From contig CAJQUN010000015.1 of the NCBI GenBank assembly GCA_907163345.1, positions 7,162,886 to 7,226,885 of the forward strand: a DNA stretch of 64,000 nt, written 5' to 3'. Below the pieces are notes generated by a model. The model ran no database searches and was not told the DNA's origin. It worked only from the letters and a program-made list of their open reading frames with translations. Of this stretch, positions 21,341 to 33,607 are shown in pieces; the first letter of the stretch is position 1, and every line of letters begins with the position of its first letter. A program made the translations under genes and the position numbers. This DNA comes from Haberlea rhodopensis (taxonomy: Eukaryota; Streptophyta; Magnoliopsida; Lamiales; Gesneriaceae).

Positions 21341-23828
21341 CTATTTTCTTGAAAACTGAAACTGATGCGGCTTGAAGTCTTTTTTCTTTTCTCCCTTTTT
21401 GTCAGCAGCAATCTCTTGGAGAAAATCTACAACTTGTGCTAGCTGAGCGCTGATAGCATCAAGACGAACGTCTTGAGCGCGGAGGGAATTGGCGACGGAT
21501 GCTCTAACTTCAGTGGCCAGCTCGATCTGCTCTTTTCTCAGGCTATTTTTATAGGAAGCTTGCTGAGAGAACAGATCATTCAGTCCTCGCTGAAGGATGC
21601 CGATACTGGTTGTCATCTTCTCTTTGAATGAATCAAAGTCCAAAGTTGTAAGCCTCTGACCTTGATGAACTTCTATAACATGTTGAGGGAGTGACAGGCA
21701 GTTGTCAGATAAGTGTTGAAGGGTCCTTGCCAGGGATGGAGGTGCATCAGATAGTCGGCTTGGAGAGTGATCTGATGATGACAATGCATGATCACCTTCT
21801 TCAGCAATCGGTATAATTGAAGATACAGCAGCTTGGTGACTTTCAGACCGGATCAAAGTGACCAGAGCCGAAGAAAATGCTTGTATGAAAGCCATATCTT
21901 CATCTAATTGGACTGGAGGAGTGCTGGGTCTGGAGGGCTCTTCAATTTGTAGAGCTGCAACAACTGTGGACACCACCAGATCCGGATCGACGAACTCTGG
22001 TGCGCCAACTATTACAAGTTCTGCGGTTGGACTGATTTGAACGTGGGAGACTGATGATCCCAAAGGAATAGATGTTGTTGGAGAGTCCAACAAGACATTC
22101 AATGGTTCATCTTCTGTAGCAGACGGAGCATTAGGCAATGGCTGCTCCGCTGTCTGATCGGCTACTAGTTCTGCAGTTTGATCTGCTGCGCGATCTGTTG
22201 GCTGATCTACTGTGCGATCTTTAGTCTGGTCTGCTGCTCCAGAGGGAATAACATCAATGAAAGGTTCTGCCAGAGTCTTGCTTGCAGAGGGATGATCCGG
22301 GCTGGTTACTGGAGTGGATATGCTGATTTTCTGTCGTTGAAATCGGACAGCTAAATGGAGAGCATGAATATCCATCTCTAATTGAGCAATAACAGCCCCA
22401 TCATCTCTGGCAGTTGGAGCATTCAGATCGAAGTTCGCTTTCTTAGCAGCTAAGAGCAGAGTCGCCAGTCTGAATCTTTGATTGGCCTTAAATAGCTCTT
22501 TGCGCTGCACAGCAATCTGAACATCATCGGTCTCTGTCCCCTTCAGAACCTCTTCTTCCATTTTCTGAAGGCGTCTGAGTTTGCCGAAGAACATCTCAAT
22601 GTGGTTGATCGTTCTGTACTCGACGTACTCATCAAAAACCACAATGAGCTCCTTCACTTGCTCTTCAACGTCCTCCATAGCAATGTCAATTGCTGTCTGC
22701 GCTGCAGATTTGGGCTTAGAAGAGAGTGGTTCGGAGAGAATGGCTTTGCCCTTGCCGATGGAGGAATGGGACTTGATCCCTGATTGGGTATAGTCTCCCA
22801 ACTCAGTGATAACAATCCCTTTGACCACGGGAATGGCAGAGGGGACTCGGATGGTTACTTTGGGTGCAGTGGTTGAAGTGGTTGAAATTTGGGTTGTAGG
22901 TTGGGGTGCAGGGGTGGCTTTTGTTGGAGGCAATATGGGTAGTGTTTTGATTGGTTTGGTAATCTGGGTTCTTGGCTTCTTGGGAATGGGCTTGGCTGGT
23001 GGCGAGGAAGCAAACTGAGTTTCTTCAGAGTCAGTCTGGATAGTTAACTTTCGCTTGACCCGAGGTTTGCGAGCAACAGCCTGTTCTTCTCCTTCTCAAT
23101 CTTGACTGCCACCAGATTGGTAGGGGTAGGTGGAGCACTCTTGGACTTCAGCAGTGCTAGCCCTTTGGAGTTGAGAATTTTGAAGGGACTCAGAGCAGAC
23201 TGCTTCCCCAACTCAATGTACAAAGTTTCCAGTAGCTTGCTGAGAGGAACAGCAAAGCAGACGGCCTGTTTGGAGGCAATCACTGTTTCCATCAGGACTC
23301 GAAATAGAATCACGGACCAGTTCATCTTCTGTCCGGAAACAATAGCAGCCATGGCCCTGAACTTCTCGGTAGTGACGGCGTCAAAACTTCCAGCTTTGCC
23401 CAATAATGGCTTGCCCACAATTTCGCACAGCACCTGGAAATGAAAGAGCATTTCCTTCTTTTTGAATGAGGGCTACAGGCGATGGCCAAATATAGAAATC
23501 TTCCCCTGAAGAGCTGTGAGAGAAGCTTGAGGAATCTGCCCAAACTCAGTCAGTCCGGAGTTGGGAAGACCAAAGGTCTTGGCCAGCGTCATCGGCAAGA
23601 TTTCAAATGTTTTGCCCTTTACAGAGGTGGAGATAGATGTCTTCTGGGATACAACATTGGCAAACATTTCACGAATCTCTGATTCGTAAACCACCGTGCC
23701 ACACTCCAGAAAATTCCGTAATCCAGACGATTCCAAAGCTCGGAAAATGGAGACCATCTCTGCATCTTCAGCCCTGTAAATATCATTGAACTCAACGGAG
23801 AGAGAGAGTTGTGAGTTATGGTAGCCAT
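21341..23828 (-). pseudogene. Extra (env-like position) ORF of the Sirevirus-like element, about 800 aa, broken
   Basis: The frame starts at the ATG at 23828 (MATITHNS). A slip in a CT run near 23805 shifts it into EFNDIYRAEDAEMVSIFRA. An in-frame TAG lies at 23473-23475. A further shift near 23095 leads into a 530-codon open frame ending at 21341. The N-terminal third is globular (LGLPNSGL-type: KTFGLPNSGLTEFGQIP). The middle is Pro/Ala/Thr-rich with Lys/Arg clusters and a degenerate ADQT repeat. The C-terminal part is predicted helical. I see no clear signal peptide or membrane span, so an envelope role is not supported. It lies after RNase H, in the same sense as pol. Confidence 0.8.
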
Positions 23829-24235
23829 TGGAGTAAAATGGAAGAATATACGAAGAGTTTTGAGAGGTTATGAGAGAGTTAGAAAGCAGACAGCGGTAAA
23901 TGGTAAAAAGTGAATGAAAATGAAATGTTCAGCCCGCTAAATAAGAGAGAGAAGACACGTGTCTTTATCTCGAAGACTGATAATTAAATAATTCAAAATA
24001 AGCGGTCAGGATAAAAGAGAGATAAGGCGGTTAAAATTTGCAATCAGTCTGGGCTGTTTTTGTTTTAAATAAATACAAAATAAAGGATTTATTGTCCAGA
24101 CAGATCATATGATAACATCAGATTGACATAGATCGGTCTGAAAGTTCGGACCGGTCTGTGTCTTTCTGAACATTGTATTATCGATCTGTGCTAACAAAAA
24201 TCTTTAAACGCGAAAAGAAGAAAACATCTAAACTA

Positions 24236-25098
24236 TCAAGATAAGTCAATTAAACCAAGAATTTGACAGAAATAATTAAACTTAGCCTCAGGAAGCGGTT
24301 TGGTGAAGATGTCTGCTGCTTGCTGCTCTGTTGAGATGTGCTCGATCCGAATCTCCTTTTTGCCAACATGATCTCGAATAAATTGATGTCTTATGTCAAT
24401 ATGCTTTGTTCGAGAGTGCAGAACTGGATTATATGTTATAGCGATTGCACTTGTGTTGTCGCAAAATATCGGAGAGTCAACAGCTTGGATGCCATAGTCT
24501 TTGAGCTGGTGTTGAATCCAGAGCATTTGAGCGCAACAGCTTCCAGCGGCAAGATAATTTGCTTCAGCTGTAGATGTGGCAATTGATGTTTTCTTCTTAT
24601 GAACCAAGAGATCAATCTTTCACCTAGAAATTGACATGTTCCACTGGTGCTTTTACGATCAATCTTACAGCCAGCGTAGTCTGCGTCTGAATATCCGATC
24701 AAGCTGAAGTTAGAATCTTTGGAGTACCAAAGACCAACGTTCTGAGATCCTTTCAAGTATTTCAGAATACGCTTAGCAGCAATAAAATGTGATTGCTTTG
24801 GTTCTGACTGAAATCTGGTGCACATACAGACTGAGAACATAATATCAGGCCGGCTCGCTGTAAGATATAAGAGCGATCCGATTAGTCCTCTATACATAGT
24901 CACTTTGACTGCCGTTCCCCCTTCGTCTTTGTCTAACTTGATTGTAGGACTCATTGGAGTGGATGCAGTTGAGCATGTTTCCATTCCGAATCTCTTAAGC
25001 AGCTCTTTGGTATACTTGGTTTGGTTGATGAAAATACTATTACTGAGCTGTTTGACTTGGAGACCCAAAAAGAATGAGAGTTCTCCCATCATGCTCAT
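24236..25098 (-). pseudogene. Sirevirus RT C-terminus and RNase H
   Basis: It is in frame with the upstream pol except for one TAG (25111-25113). It carries SFFLGLQVKQ, GSLLYLTASRPDI, the RNase H start YSDADYAGCKIDRKSTSG, and, after a frameshift near 24600, SIATSTAEANYLAAGSC and FCDNTSAIAI with HSRTKHIDIRHQFIRD. The family motif is usually TAEAEY; here it is TAEANY, which replaces a conserved acidic residue. ADIFTKPLPE marks the C-terminus. The reverse transcript made by RT would need this RNase H activity to remove genomic RNA. Confidence 0.92.
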
Positions 25099-25110
25099 CT
25101 CAAACTGTCC

Positions 25111-27400
25111 CTACATCAACTTGGAAAATTTCTCGCATAATTTGGGGTTAGTTGACCCAAAGATTATGTCATCAACATAAATCTGAACTAACAGGGTATG
25201 TTCCCCCTTAATAAATTTAAAGAGAGTTTTATCTACTGAGCCGATCTGAAAATCATGGTTCAGCAGAAATTGAGATAGAGTGTCATACCAGGCTCTTGGT
25301 GCTTGTTTCAGACCATATACTGCTTTATTCAGTAGGTATACATGATTAGGGAATGAGTGGTTCTGAAATCCAGGAGGTTGCTCAATGTAAACTTCCTCCT
25401 GAAGGTTACCATTAAGAAATGCGCTCTTGACGTCCATCTGATATACCTTGAAGTCTTTAAAGGCAGCATATGCAAGAAAGATTCTGATTGCTTCAAGTCT
25501 GGCGACTGGTGCAAATGATTCATCGAAGTCAATTCCTTCTTCTTGTCGGAATCCTTGTGCCACCAGTCTGGCCTTGTTTCTAACCACAGTTCCATCTGCG
25601 TCCAGCTTGTTTCTGAAAACCCATCTGATTCCAATAACAGGCAGATCACTTGGTCTGGGGGTTAGACTCCAAACTTGATTTTGTTCGAATTGATTAAGCT
25701 CTTCTTGCATGGCCTTAATCCAGTTGAAATCAGTCAGAGCTTCATCGATCTTCTTAGGTTCCAGAGTTGAGATGAAGGCAGCATGAGTTAACTCATCCAT
25801 CATCTGTCCTCTGGTTCTAATCGGTGCAGAGGGACTTCCAATCACTAGATTAGGTGGATGCCTCTTAGTCCATCGATAGCTTGACTCTGGATTGTCTGGT
25901 CCAGCCGGATGAGTAGTAGTAGTGGTATGATCAGCATCTGCTTTGATAAGAGAGTTTGGATCATCCGGATCGGCTCGATCTGAAGAAGCTTCATTGCCTT
26001 GATCCGATCTGGCTGGTACTTCAGGTTCTGGTGGATTGTCTCTTGACCTGTTAGCTACAATCTCATCATCACTGTTAGCTTCGAGATTGATGTTTTCCAT
26101 CTGATTTTGAATTGATTCTTTGTTACCCTCAACACACAAAGATTCATCAAAAACTACATGAACTGATTCTTCTACAGTTAAGGTTCGATTATTAAAAAAT
26201 CGATAAGCTTTGCTAGTTGATGAATATCCTAAGAATATTCCATTATCAGACTTAGCTTCAAATGCTGTAAGATGATTCTTACCATTGTTGTGAACGAAGT
26301 ATTTACAGCCAAATACATGAAGGTGAGAAATAGACGGTCTGTTACCAGTCCATATTTCATATGGAGTGAGATTCAGCTTCTTGTTAATCATAGACCGATT
26401 TTGAGTGTAGCATGCAGTATTTACAGCTTCTGCCCAGAACTTTTGTGAAATTCCAGAATCAGCAAGCATTGTTCTTGCTGCTTCTTTGAGCGTTCTGTTT
26501 CTTCGTTCTGCAACTCCATTCTGTTGAGGAGTTCGAACGGCTGAAAACTCATGCTTAATTCCATGATCTTCTAGAAAGGATTCAAGATTCTGATTTGAAA
26601 ACTCAGTGCCTTTGTCACTTCGAATCCTGTCTATGCTGGATGATTTCTCATTCTGAGTGCGTTTCAGCAGCTTGATCAACTTCGGACCGGTCTGATCTTT
26701 ACTGCTAAAAAATATAGTCCATGTAAAGCGTGAGTAATCATCAATAACAACAAGAGTATACCGCATTCCCCCTAAACTTGTTATTGGTATAGGACCAAAC
26801 AAGTCCATATGCAATAGTTCTAAACAACGGGATGAGGATTTGGCATTCTTGTTTTTGAAGGATGATCTGATCTGTTTGCCCATTTGGCAAGCTTCGCAGA
26901 TCTTATCCTTAGCAAAATCGATCTTGGGCAGACCGATAACTAAATCATGTTTACATAGGCTAGAAATAGTCTTAAAATTGATATGATTCAAGCGTTTATG
27001 CCATAGCCAGTGTTTATTATCATTGTTAGCGACGAAGCAAGTAGGATTATCAGGTTGAGCATGATTCCAGTTAATCTTATATGTATTTCCATTTCTGATT
27101 CCTACAAGCATGGTCATACCATCTGACGATTTAATAGTGCAAGTGTGTTTGTGAAATTCTACAGCATAACCATTATCACAAAGTTGACTTATACTAATCA
27201 GATTATAGCACAGATTTTCAACTAACAGCACATCATTGATAATAATGTTACCATGGACAATCTTACCCTTGCCCACGGTCTTACCCTTTGAGTTATCTCC
27301 TAAAATGATCTTGGGTCCAGTACATTCTGTAACTTCAGACAGCAGCTCGATGTTTCCAGTCATGTGACGAGAACACCCGCTGTCCAAGTACCAGTCTGAT
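25111..27400 (-). CDS. Sirevirus pol: protease, integrase, reverse transcriptase
   Basis: About 758 codons are open. The protease site is LDSGCSRHMTG (D-S-G). The pre-integrase zinc motif runs from WLWHKRLNHIN to CEACQMGKQ (H-H-C-C). The integrase core has LHMDLFGPI, RSDKGTEFSN and the C-terminal Glu in QNGVAERRNRTLKEA. RT follows with WVFRNKLDADG, QMDVKSAFLNG, KAVYGLKQAPRAWY and the catalytic YVDD. The frame begins without an ATG because it is a gag-pol polyprotein. It ends in one premature TAG before the connection to RNase H. All catalytic residues that I can check are intact, so the damage is small. Confidence 0.93.
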
Positions 27401-27409
27401 CCAAGTTTC

Positions 27410-27900
27410 TTCGGTACCTGTCATCAAACATAATTATTGTTGGTACCCAATCAGATTTGGGTCCAGAACGGATTAGCCCTTTGGGAACCCACACATGTAT
27501 CAGCTTTAATGGCTTGTGTGTGTGTGGTGTGCTGTGAGCTGGTCTGTTTCGATGTTGTGTGTGATAATGTGTGCGATATGGAAACCTTTGATTCTCATGG
27601 GGTGGTCTATATCTTCGTTGAACTGGTTTGAATTATAGTAATTGTATTGTCTTCCTTGCCTTCGATTTTGCACCCTTAGATTTGGTCTGAAAGACGCAAA
27701 GCTTGCTGGTGCCTTTTCTTTGGCTTGGTTGACATATCCAATTCCTTTTCTCAAACCTTGATTCACGAAAGAGACTCCCGTTTGAATCGTAGGTGCTTCA
27801 GTCTCATATACTGTGCTGGATTTAACAAATGTCGTTTGTTTGATTTTGTTCTTTACCAGCAACAATTAAGATTCATCTTTGGTGGATTCTTTGGTGTCAA
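27410..27900 (-). pseudogene. Gag-pol linker of the Sirevirus-like element
   Basis: A basic, Asn/Tyr/Gln-rich frame (RRQGRQYNYYNSNQFN) on the minus strand joins gag to the protease. Stops break it from both neighbours. It probably belonged to the gag C-terminus of the polyprotein. Confidence 0.55.
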
Positions 27901-27903
27901 AGC

Positions 27904-29399
27904 CTATGCCGGTGAAATCACTAACGTTTCTTTGTACCTCTTGTAATTCTTCCAAAGATGTTCTGGATTTTGTCCATGTTTTGAATATATGAGAAAGCTT
28001 AGCATTTTGTGTCTAATTCTCTTATTTTCTTCATGGAGCTGATCATATGAGATTTTCAGCTTATTCAGCTCGATCTGGAGATTGTTGCACTCACCCTGCT
28101 CAGAGCAGCTTGGTTTGTTGTGCTCATCCATTTGATCATTGACTTTAGCTTTATTTTTCTCAAATGATTCAGCTAAGATCCTATAATCATTAGCCATGTC
28201 TTGCAGTGCGGACATGAGTTCTTCACGTGTAAATTCATTTGAGTCAAAATCAAATACCTCGTCTGTCTGACTCATCTCTTCGTCTGCCATTAGACATTGA
28301 ATATCTTCTTCGCTTTCGCTGGAAGAATATTCGGAGCTTTCTGAATCGGAGTCAGTCTGAGCCCACTTGCTGTTTCCTTCTTCAGCTACTAGGACCTTTT
28401 GGGACTTTCCATGATTTTTGCGGTCTTTGTAGTGCTTCTTTTTCCTGTCATCGCGATGTTTCTCCTTCCGTTCTTCTTTCTTCGATCTGGTGCAATCTGC
28501 AATGAAATGTCTGGTCTTACCACAATTGTAGCAAGCCTGATCATTAACAGCATCGTCCTTTCTTGATTATAATGAGAGGGTTTAAAATTCCTCTTATTTT
28601 TAGACATGAATTTACCAAATTTCTTGATAAATAATGACATAGCATCATTACTTATCTGTTCGATAGATCGATCTGATGTGGAGGCGATCTGGTCTGGAAT
28701 AGCTACCAGTGCTTTGTTTGGTTGAGAGATGAATGGCTCTGCTTCACCTATGCTTATCAGTTCGAACTCATATGCTTTAAGATCTGCGAACAGATTATGA
28801 AGTTCAACCTTGTTCAGATCTTTGGACTCCCTCATTGCAATGGTCTTAACATCCCATTCTTTTGGCAGGGCTCTCATAACTTTCAGGGCGATCTCTCTGT
28901 TTGAGTATTCTTTGCCCAGACCATTCAGTTCATTAATGATACCAGTGACTCTTTCATCAAACTCATTTAGAGTTTCTCCAATCTTCATCTTTATGCTCTC
29001 AAATCTTTGAAGAGCAACAGTCAGCTTGTTTTCTTTGGTCTGGTCGTTGCCTTCACATAGCTGTGCTATCTTCTCCCAAATTTCTTTGGCAGTAGAGCAC
29101 ATTTTGATTTTGCTGAACATGTTCTTGTCCAATATCTTGAACAAGATGTCTTTGGCAACGTTGTCGAGATTTGCTTTCTTTCTTTCCTCATTCGTCCAGA
29201 GGGATCTGTCCTTCTCTACCATTTGTGGTTCTCCACCAGTAATGGCGACTGGTGTATTGACTTTCAGAATCTTCATTCGTCCATCAGTGATGACGAACCA
29301 CATATCGTCATCCTGAGCTGCCAGATGAGCTTGCATTCTGATTTTCCAGTCATCATAGTCTTCTTTTGAGAACATAGGAATCTTGTTGAATGATGCCAT
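27904..29399 (-). pseudogene. Sirevirus gag with CCHC knuckle, one frameshift
   Basis: The start is the ATG at 29399 (MASFNKIPMFSKEDYDDW), 36 bp downstream of the primer site. The N-terminal domain resembles DUF4219/UBN2 gag (WKIRMQAHLAAQDDDMWF, then IWEKIAQLCEG and LNEFDERVTGIINEL). A frameshift near 28560 precedes the knuckle CYNCGKTRHFIADC (C-x2-C-x4-H-x4-C). The second part is acidic and coiled-coil-like (EFTREELMSALQDMANDYR, then LQIELNKLKISYDQLHEE), as is usual for Sirevirus gag. It would form the virus-like particle that packages the element RNA. Confidence 0.9.
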
Positions 29400-29434
29400 C
29401 AGCTCAAGTGTCTTTGTGCTGATTAAGATGACCT

Positions 29435-29446
29435 GCTCTGATACCA
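29435..29446 (-). other. Primer binding site, initiator-Met tRNA
   Basis: On the minus strand TGGTATCAGAGC follows the LTR end after two bases (AG). This is the standard complement to the 3' end of plant initiator methionine tRNA. Confidence 0.95.
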
Positions 29447-29448
29447 CT

Positions 29449-30640
29449 TGTTAGGATTGGTCCGGAGTGTTTAGAGGGGGGGTGAATGAACACTCCTTGT
29501 AAAATTTAATCCCTTGTGATTTCTTTCGGATTAGTGAAAGAAATCTGTTTCTTAATCAACTCTTTTATAGAACAGACCACTTAATGTATAAGTGCGGAAC
29601 GGTCTGTTTTTATATTTGTAAGAACGGCTCGATGGCTTGAATGAAAGAACGAGTGCAGAAAGATAAGACACATGATATGTTTCTGGAAGTTCGAAGGTGG
29701 TGTATTCCTTCTACGTCTCCCCTTCTTCCAATTAAGGAAGGTTTCTACTAGAAGACTTTGATTTATACAATCCTGTTGTACAAACCCGATTCAGCTGGAT
29801 TTACCTCACTACCAGACTGAAACTCCTAGTCACTCGATCTGTTCAGACACTCTCTGTCTGACAGTTACAATTTGTTTCTCACTTCTATTTTTCAGTACAG
29901 AATACACAAGATGCGCACAGTGATCCTAAATGATCAAATATTACAATGTAATCGTGCTTAAGAATAATTTCAGCTTGACAGATTTTGAGCTTGAACGCTT
30001 GTGCTGTTTTTTGATTTATCAGCGAGAGTCTTGTATGTTTCTGTATTGTTGTAGAGTCTTATGTGTTTCTGTATTGTTGTTGCATCCTTTTATAGTTGCA
30101 TGTACCAACGACATTATTTCCCTTAAAGTGCAACTCTTGACTCTACTTAATCTATGAGTAAGCTACAGTCTTCTTCTTCAGGATACTTGCCGTTCTGGTT
30201 CATGCTTTCGGCGACTGTCAGGTAAGCTCTTCTTTGTCTTCTTACCTTTTATGGTAATCTTCAGTCTTTGGTCCTTTGTAGCATTAATTGCGATATTAAA
30301 TGCTACAATAAATAGCCGTTAATGATTCAGACTGAAGAGCCACTCTTTATGCATCCTTGACTGCTCTGGTCTGATAAAGATTGAGATCGATCTGAAGCTT
30401 CGATCTAGTAAGTCTGATATCTATCGATCCGATCTGATATGTGACATGCCTTATCAGCTCGTTCTGTTTTGAGCTGTCGATCTGGTCAGTCTGATTACCC
30501 TCGATCCGGTCTGATATGCTTTGTCATCTTATCAGCTTGATCTGTTTTGGGCGATCGATCTGGTCAGTCTGATTTCTCTCGATCCGGTCTGATATGTTTT
30601 GTCATCTTTAAAATCTCATCGATAAAGTTCGGAACTAACA
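29449..30640 (-). mobile_element. 5' LTR of the Sirevirus-like element
   Basis: It is 1192 bp, the same length as its partner at 19886-21077, with about 25 substitutions by eye. It carries the promoter for the element transcript and the 77-78-bp U3 repeats. It is followed on the right by the target duplicate CTTCT (30641-30645). Confidence 0.95.
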
Positions 30641-30645
30641 CTTCT

Positions 30646-31203
30646 CTAGCCCATAAAGGGGAAAATTTGATGCTGGCCCAAGGGCTCTGCCGTTAAGAGT
30701 GACATCAAGCAAACCCTACAAAAGAACCCTAGATTCAAGCAAAGAGTGTTTTCTTGAAATAATTTGGATTTGTTCATCTACCGTGTGACACCTTACACCA
30801 ACCCTTTCAATAATCTTCTCTTGGAAATATGACATTTTGTACTATCTTTTGCCTCTTCCTTTTGGCCCAAAATTTACCCTTGAAATCTAAACAAAAAATG
30901 GCTTGGTGAGATTCACTTAGACATGTCAAATGGGCTGGGATAACCAAGACCCATGTTCCACTTAGGCTGGGTCAGCCCACCCAAAGGACCAACAACCCAC
31001 TTTTATATGGGCTTGGTCCGGGCCATGGTGGAATTGCATATTTACGGAATGGCAAACTTCAAAATGCAATCATGTAATTCATTACTTATGGACAAGTTTT
31101 CCATATAATTTTTTATTTAAAATAGATATATCGAAAGAAACCAAGCATTAAAAGATGAATAAAGTGTTCGAATTCGAGTCTCGTAGTGTGCGGAAAAAGT
31201 ATT
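30646..31203. other. Spacer with a hAT-MITE-like end near 30918
   Basis: This is the original flank of the Sirevirus insertion; joining 19885 to 30646 restores ATCCTTCTCTAGCCC. From about 30918 the sequence TTAGACATGTCAAATGGGCT and the following CCCA/TGGG-rich block resemble one terminus of the hAT MITE at 18805. A matching second end was not found, so it is probably truncated. No gene was seen. Confidence 0.45.
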
Positions 31204-31590
31204 TAGCCCCTCCCCAGTAATACCTGAGTCTAATACTTGAATCTATGTTTGACATATGTGTTAGATCGTCATGAATTCTAGTATAACGGTTTAAATATTC
31301 ATCAAAATTTGCTGAAATAGCCCCTCCCGAGTAAAACCTGAGTCTAATACTTGAATCTATGTTTGACATATGTGTTAGACCGTCATGAATTCTAGTATAA
31401 TGGTTTAAATATTCATCGAAATTTGCTGAAATAAGACGATGTCAATTTTATTAAAAAGATGACTCATAGGGCTACTACTTTCATGTTTTGAGTTTTTACC
31501 GATTTTTGCCGGAAGAAGTGGAAAATTAATTTTGATGTATATCATGCGTCTGCATGTACACGTATTGATAGACCGAGCATAACTTTTTTG
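31204..31590 (+). mobile_element. 5' LTR fragment of a chromovirus-like gypsy, with 114-bp tandem duplication
   Basis: The block GAGTCTAATACTTGAATCTA through GTCTGCATGTACAC matches the start of the LTR at 39102-39522. The first 114 bp occur twice (31204-31317 and 31318-31431). Similarity to the 3' LTR stops near 31580. The LTR terminus (TGTAATAC) is not preserved here. Confidence 0.7.
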
Positions 31591-31622
31591 ATTTTTGTTC
31601 AGGACTATTTTGCAAATTTGGT

Positions 31623-32930
31623 TGTTACGAGACCCGAATTTACATCTTAAGTGGTGCCTTGAAAAATATAAATAAATACATAACGAAAATTAATAAAAAA
31701 ATTTAAATTATTATTAATGAATTAAAAATCACTAACCGACTTAACATTTTATAACATATATTTACACTATCATATTTTACAAACACACACACACACAACA
31801 CATGTTGTAGCGGGTGAAAGGAAGAAAAAAAAAGGGTTTTGTTGTTTATTCGATTTTCGGACTCCGTAACGCTGTGAAAATTTCAAATAAATTATATATT
31901 CAGAACATCTTCAATTTGAGGTAGTTTATCTTGGGTTTTCTTGCATTTATGAAAAGGCTAATTTTCTATATGGCTAGAAAATGATTAAATTAATATATAT
32001 GATAGATTAGACGATGATAAACAGTTTTTGACAAGAAATATAATATTATATTGTAATTTCAATTTTGTAAGAATTTGGATGTGTTCGAAAATCCTAGAAT
32101 TTAATGTTAGTCAACAAATATAAATTATTAGTGTAAAAAATGAGTTACTAGAATTTTAAATCATGATACAATTAACATAATAACAGTACGATGGAACGAA
32201 ATTGCTTAAATGAATTAAAAAATCTAGATAGGTGATAATAAATTAAATTTGATGAATTAATTTAAAATAATATTTGAATTATGTAGATTGACTGTTTATT
32301 GTCTAGAAATCGAGCAACATCGGCTATTAAAAGGTAAGTAAAAATCCATATGCAACTACGATGCATGAACATATTATTTCTTGTTATAGTATTTATGATA
32401 TTGGTGCTTGAATAAATGTGCAGTTAATTATCTTATGTATTATTTGATGAATAAAATGTTTAATTGATGTGGAAATTAATAATTGTTGCTTCATTTCATT
32501 TGTTGTTCATTTGCATTTGCACGTGCATCCATAATGCATGAGTATACTTGATGTTTGGCATGCACAACACGATTTGAGAAAATGAAGATTTTATTGGCCA
32601 CTACTATGGCACCGAGGTTTGCGGGACAGACTTATGTGATATGTTGAGTGACGAGGGTGGGATACTCTTCGGAGGATTATGAGGGTTGATGGGATGTGCC
32701 TTTGGTAATCACAAGGGGATGGTAACTCGACTTGTACTCTTTTGATTGATGTCGCAGGTGGGATACTTCTCGAGTGGTTTCGGGGATTGATAGATGTGCC
32801 TTTGGAGGTCTCGCGAGGATAATCCATTCAACTGTATCAATCATTTTGGTTGAGTGTCTACTGATATTGTTCAGAGCTCTGTTCCGGTGCATAGTAAGTG
32901 GGGGGGCCAAGAGAGTATGAATTTGAATAA
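31623..32930 (+). mobile_element. Second gypsy LTR-like sequence, family of 9775-13171
   Basis: It opens TGTTACGAGACCCGAATTT. It is collinear with the right part of the solo LTR at 9775-13171 in blocks such as TTCGATTTTCGGACTCCG / TTGATTTTCAGACTTCG, GAGGTAGTTT and GATAGATTAnA(C)GATGATAAACA. A GGTAAGTAA block near 32331 is shared with the other LTRs. The 3' boundary is not clear. It may be a truncated solo LTR nested in the 5' end of the chromovirus below. Confidence 0.55.
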
Positions 32931-32959
32931 AATGTTATATATATTTTTGAGTATGCATA

Positions 32960-33530
32960 TTGGTAGGAATTCAAGGAGTAGCATTTTCCCAGATTGTTGA
33001 GAGAGCGTTAGTTGCTAAATAGGCTGAACTGAAAATTGAGTGTGCTTGTTAGGCTCAAATGCTATTTCAGCAAGAAAGGGCAAAAATGGATAATAACTGT
33101 AAAGAAACAAGCTTTTCAACCACGAGGCTAGCAATTTCAATTACAACCAAGGCAAGGACAACCACAAGGAGATCAGAATAAATGTCAAAGGAGTGAGCCA
33201 GACAAAACACAGATGTCACAGTCTAAATGTCCTAAATGTGGTACTCAACATACTGGAAACTGCTCGACAGAGACTAGGGAATGTCATTCGTGTGGACAGA
33301 TCGGACATCTATCCAGAATGTGCCCAAATAATCGCAATCTACCAAGACAACAAAATGTTCTAGCCAGAGTTTTCACAATGACCAGAGAAGATGTGGAAGT
33401 GAATCCATCAGTTGTAGCAGGTAATCTCTCTATTTTCGGTATTCCAACACTTATATTATTTGATTGGAGCTATAAATTTATTTATATCAGCCGAGTATAT
33501 GAAGAGGCTAGGCAGAATACCTGATACAAC
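32960..33530 (+). pseudogene. Chromovirus gag C-terminus (CCHC) and protease start
   Basis: The frame contains gag phrases with stops (VERALVAK and FQQERAKMD). It then runs open from about 33213 with two Cys-rich blocks, CPKCGTQHTGNC and CHSCGQIGHLSRMCP; the second is a complete C-x2-C-x4-H-x4-C knuckle. The protease start follows as GNLSIFGIPTLILFD, where the usual D-S-G-A site has become DWSYKF, so the protease is dead. Confidence 0.8.
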
Positions 33531-33607
33531 TGAGATAAATTAATTGTGATGATCGCTTCTGGAAATTCTAAAAAAAATCCCTATGAATCTAGAGACTCTA
33601 TGTTGAT

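Larger units (their letters stand above)
19886..30640 (-). mobile_element. Nearly complete Sirevirus-like Ty1/copia retrotransposon, TSD CTTCT
   Basis: Two LTRs of identical length (1192 bp; 29449-30640 is 5', 19886-21077 is 3') bound a 10,755-bp element flanked by CTTCT on both sides. The order on the minus strand is LTR, initiator-Met tRNA primer site, gag with CCHC, PR-IN-RT-RH, a long extra ORF, polypurine tract and LTR. By eye the LTRs differ at about 25 positions, roughly 2%, so the insertion is relatively recent. Gag, pol and the extra ORF carry a few stops or frameshifts, so this copy is probably not autonomous. Assignment to Sirevirus (SIRE/Maximus) rests on size, the Met primer site and the post-pol ORF. 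Confidence 0.92.

Noticed and set aside
22806..23018. Plus-strand Gly/Val-rich ORF
   Set aside because: It is the antisense shadow of the Pro/Ala/Thr-rich part of the Sirevirus extra ORF.
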